DNA from: Desulfuromonadales bacterium
Lineage (GTDB): Bacteria; Desulfobacterota; Desulfuromonadia; Geobacterales; Pseudopelobacteraceae
Length of the DNA stretch: 8,596 nt
Assembly (NCBI GenBank): GCA_015688915.1
Contig: JAATGX010000226.1
Location: 1 to 8,596 of the forward strand
Direction of reading: 5' to 3'
Both the position numbers and the translations under genes were made by a program. This document shows positions 7,024 to 8,596 of the stretch, one piece after another; position 1 is the stretch's first letter, and each line of letters starts with the position of its first letter. The notes under the pieces were generated by a model, which was given only the letters and a program-made list of their open reading frames with translations, was not told the origin of the DNA and ran no database searches.

Positions 7024-7887
7024 TCAACAGGTTCGGGTCGCCAGCGATTCGAGCCGTGCGATACGTTCCTCCATGGGCGGGTGGGTCGAGAAGAGCGACA
7101 GCAATCCGCCGCCGGTCAGCGGGTTGACGATGAACATATGGGCCGTGGCGGGCCGGGCAGCCAGCATCGGCATGGCCTGGGAAGCGGTGTGCAGCTTTCG
7201 CAGGGCGTTGGCCAGGGCCAGCGGCCGGCCGCAGATTCTCGCTCCGGATTCATCCGCCAGGTATTCGCGGGAGCGGGAGACCGCCATCTGGATCAGCATG
7301 GCGGCCAGGGGTGCGATGATCGCCATGGCCAGCGAGCCGACCAGGCCGCCCGCGCCTCCCCCCTCCTCGTCGTCGTGCCGTCCGGCGCCGAACATGGCCC
7401 CCCACTGAAGCATGTTGCCGAGCATGGAGATGGCGCCGGCAAAGGTTGCGGCGACCGTGCCTATCAGGATATCCCGATTTTTCACATGGGCAAGTTCGTG
7501 GGCCATGACCCCTTCCAGCTCCTCGGCGCTGAGGATGCGCAGGATTCCCGAGGTTGCGGCCACCGCGGCATGGTCCGGGTTGCGGCCCGTTGCAAAGGCG
7601 TTGGGGGATTCGTCGGGGATGATGTAGACCCTCGGCATGGGGAGTCCGGCTTGTTGGGCCAGCCTGGCCACCAGCCTGTAGAATTCCGGGGCATCGCCGG
7701 CCGTGACCTCCCGGGCGCCGTACATCTTCAGGACGATTTTGTCGGAAAACCAGTAGGAAAAGACGTTCATGGCGGCCGCCATGAGAAATGCGACGTACAT
7801 GCCGCCCTTGCCGCCAATGGCGCTCCCCATGAAAACCATGAGGACGGTGAGGAGAGAGAGAAGCAGGGTTGTTTTGATACGGTTCAT
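7024..7887 (-). CDS. htpX: HtpX-like membrane zinc metalloprotease (M48B)
   Basis: A 287-residue protein from the ATG at 7887, chosen because GGAGG lies five bases upstream; an in-frame ATG at 7944 lies within the terminator hairpin loop and has no such site. Hydrophobic segments at about 5-22 and 28-46 anchor the N-terminus, and two more flank the catalytic region (about 141-165 and 184-204). The zinc site is complete: HELAH (His130, Glu131, His134) and the third ligand Glu208 in SREYLADESGARI. Conserved family stretches include PRVYIIPDESPNAFATGR (86-102), HMFIVNPL and FSTHPPMEERI. HtpX cleaves misfolded or surplus inner-membrane proteins on the cytoplasmic side, alongside FtsH. It is the first gene after the manganese riboswitch and terminator, which is an unusual regulatory context for this protease. 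A His/Asp/Glu/Gly-rich loop (about 170-180) could be flexible. Confidence 0.95.
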   Translation of the reverse strand: MNRIKTTLLLSLLTVLMVFMGSAIGGKGGMYVAFLMAAAMNVFSYWFSDKIVLKMYGAREVTAGDAPEFYRLVARLAQQAGLPMPRVYIIPDESPNAFATGRNPDHAAVAATSGILRILSAEELEGVMAHELAHVKNRDILIGTVAATFAGAISMLGNMLQWGAMFGAGRHDDEEGGGAGGLVGSLAMAIIAPLAAMLIQMAVSRSREYLADESGARICGRPLALANALRKLHTASQAMPMLAARPATAHMFIVNPLTGGGLLSLFSTHPPMEERIARLESLATRTC

Positions 7888-7926
7888 ACATACCTCCGAC
7901 GACTGGGTTTTATCGCCGGGGTAATG

Positions 7927-7972
7927 AAAAAGACCTTTACCCACGGCGTATCACGCTTTGGATAAAGGTCTT
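7927..7972 (-). terminator. Riboswitch-controlled intrinsic terminator ahead of htpX
   Basis: AAGACCTTTATCCA (7972-7959) pairs with TGGGTAAAGGTCTT (7943-7930) over 14 bp including one G-U pair. An inner GCGT/ACGC stem with a GAT loop lies beyond, and five U residues follow (7931-7927, overlapping the stem end). The 5' arm contains CCTTTA (7968-7963), the same bases that close helix P1 of the riboswitch, so the two folds exclude each other. Ligand binding should therefore prevent termination and switch the downstream genes on. Confidence 0.92.
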
Positions 7973-8066
7973 GCTTGCGATGCTTATCGTTCCCGGTCCG
8001 AGTCTTGCGACTGTGTTGACGAACACGGGATCGGCCATGTCTCCGGCCGATAGCTACTCCCCTTTA
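7963..8066 (-). promoter_or_regulatory. yybP-ykoY manganese riboswitch aptamer
   Basis: The minus strand reads TAAAGGGGAGTAGC (8066-8053) at its 5' end and GCAAGCAAGACCTTTA at its 3' end, the two most conserved signatures of the yybP-ykoY family. P1 is TAAAGG (8066-8061) with CCTTTA (7968-7963). P2 is ATCGGCC (8051-8045) with GGCCGAT (8036-8030). A second arm follows with the conserved TCGTCAA in its internal loop, an AGTC-GCAA-GACT tip and a closing CCCG/CGGG pair; a small CGAT-AAGC-ATCG hairpin precedes the 3' signature. In known members two loops dock and form the Mn(II) site, and Mn(II) activates expression. The terminator immediately downstream uses the P1 3' strand, so this is predicted to be a transcriptional ON switch. 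It controls htpX directly and probably the four genes after it. Confidence 0.95.
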
Positions 8067-8077
8067 CTGAGGCTCAT

Positions 8078-8106
8078 ATGGTAAACACCCCCCCTTCCGT
8101 TGTCAA
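8078..8106 (-). promoter_or_regulatory. Sigma-70 promoter for the riboswitch-htpX operon
   Basis: A perfect -35 TTGACA (8106-8101), a 17-base spacer and the -10 TACCAT (8083-8078, four of six consensus bases). A start site about seven bases further on would fall near 8071, just before the riboswitch aptamer begins at 8066. The spacer contains seven consecutive G on the minus strand. Confidence 0.72.
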
Positions 8107-8139
8107 GGGGTATTTCCGCAGCGCGCGGTACCATCGGGA

Positions 8140-8596
8140 TTATCTGCCTCCGTAACTGTGCAACCCTGACAGGAACAGGTTGACCCCCAGGTAGCAGAAG
8201 ATGGTGGCGGCGAAGCCGATGATGGAGAGCCAGGCGGCCCGCTTGCCAACCCATCCCCTGGTGAAGCGGGCATGCAGGAACGCGGCATACACGAACCAGA
8301 CGATCAGGGACCAAGTCTCCTTGGGGTCCCAGCTCCAGTAGGTGCCCCAGGCGTAGTTAGCCCAGGCCGCGCCGGTGATGATGCCCAGGGTGAGCAAGGG
8401 GAAGCCGATCATGATGGCCCGGTAGTTCAGGTCGTCCAGCACCCGGATAGGAGGAAACATGGCCATCAGGCCCCCAGCCGAAGCCTCGGAAGCGCCCTCC
8501 TCGAATTTTGTCTTGATCAGGTACATGATGGAGATGCCGCAGGCCACGGCAAAGGCTGCGTAGCCGAGGAAGCAGGTGACCACGTGATACAGCAGC
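8140..8596 (-). CDS. ccsB: Cytochrome c biogenesis protein CcsB (CcsA/ResC family), 5' end cut by window edge
   Basis: The frame is open to the right edge, giving 151 residues that form the C-terminal half. It starts with LLYHVVTCFLGYAAF, which carries the conserved periplasmic His before a membrane helix. The WWD haem-handling motif follows as WANYAWGTYWSWDPKETWSL, then FLHARFTRGWVGKRAAW with the second conserved His, and the typical end VNLFLSGLHSYGGR. This protein, with its partner CcsA/ResB, moves haem across the membrane and attaches it to c-type apocytochromes (System II). The N-terminal part and any partner gene lie beyond the window. It runs in the same direction as the htpX operon but ends before that operon's own promoter; I see no convincing terminator after it. 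Confidence 0.93.
   Translation of the reverse strand, partial: LLYHVVTCFLGYAAFAVACGISIMYLIKTKFEEGASEASAGGLMAMFPPIRVLDDLNYRAIMIGFPLLTLGIITGAAWANYAWGTYWSWDPKETWSLIVWFVYAAFLHARFTRGWVGKRAAWLSIIGFAATIFCYLGVNLFLSGLHSYGGR

Larger units (their letters stand above)
2233..8106 (-). other. Predicted Mn-responsive transcription unit: riboswitch-htpX-RHH-terC-UPF0182-terC
   Basis: Five genes in one direction follow the promoter and riboswitch with gaps of 57, 38, about 105 and 1 base. I see no intrinsic terminator with a U tract in any of these gaps, so readthrough from the Mn-controlled leader to the Alx-type TerC gene is plausible. The TerC genes are of a class known to be controlled by this riboswitch, which supports the linkage. 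An extra internal promoter ahead of UPF0182 cannot be excluded. Confidence 0.6.

Noticed and set aside
7006..7965. 319-codon plus-strand frame opposite htpX
   Set aside because: Antisense to an intact M48 protease with its full zinc site.
8110..8139. CCGC/GCGG hairpin after ccsB as a terminator
   Set aside because: Four pairs and no U run follow; not convincing.
1..8596. tRNA, rRNA, CRISPR array or insertion sequence
   Set aside because: I saw no cloverleaf, spaced repeat array, transposase or terminal inverted repeats; the only strong repeat is the duplication within the lipoprotein gene.

Overview
The window looks like chromosomal DNA from a GC-rich, cytochrome-making anaerobe, most likely a member of the Desulfuromonadota (Geobacter and relatives). 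This rests on the style of the HtpX, CcsB, UPF0182 and TerC proteins and on the kinase-lipoprotein pair; it is an inference from family resemblance, not from a search. Every gene I can support lies on the minus strand, so the biological reading order runs from high to low coordinates. The long plus-strand reading frames are antisense shadows typical of GC-rich DNA.

Region by region, in transcription order. (1) 8596-8140: the C-terminal part of the cytochrome c haem-handling protein CcsB, cut by the window edge. (2) 8106-7927: a regulatory leader with a good sigma-70 promoter, a yybP-ykoY manganese riboswitch aptamer and a strong intrinsic terminator whose 5' arm reuses the closing strand of the aptamer. 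(3) 7887-2233: htpX (membrane zinc protease), a 73-aa ribbon-helix-helix protein, a YgdQ-type TerC protein, a very large UPF0182 membrane protein and an Alx-type TerC protein, closely spaced with no clear terminator between them. (4) 2045-1: a GlrK/QseE-like sensor histidine kinase that overlaps a repeat-containing lipoprotein gene running off the left edge.

The most interesting feature is region 2 plus region 3. TerC proteins are known targets of yybP-ykoY riboswitches and are linked to Mn(II) export and metalation of exported proteins. Here the riboswitch sits directly in front of htpX, and the probable operon carries two TerC proteins of different subfamilies on either side of UPF0182. I read this as a candidate Mn-induced envelope module combining metal export or metalation (TerC x2), membrane proteolysis (HtpX), a large uncharacterised membrane/extracytoplasmic protein (UPF0182) and a small DNA-binding protein. 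The riboswitch is well supported by the sequence; the joint function is inference.

The left-hand pair resembles the enterobacterial qseE-qseG (glrK-yfhG) arrangement: a kinase followed by an outer-membrane lipoprotein. The sigma-54 response regulator of that system would be expected just beyond the left edge. The lipoprotein carries an unusually fresh in-frame 288-bp tandem duplication.
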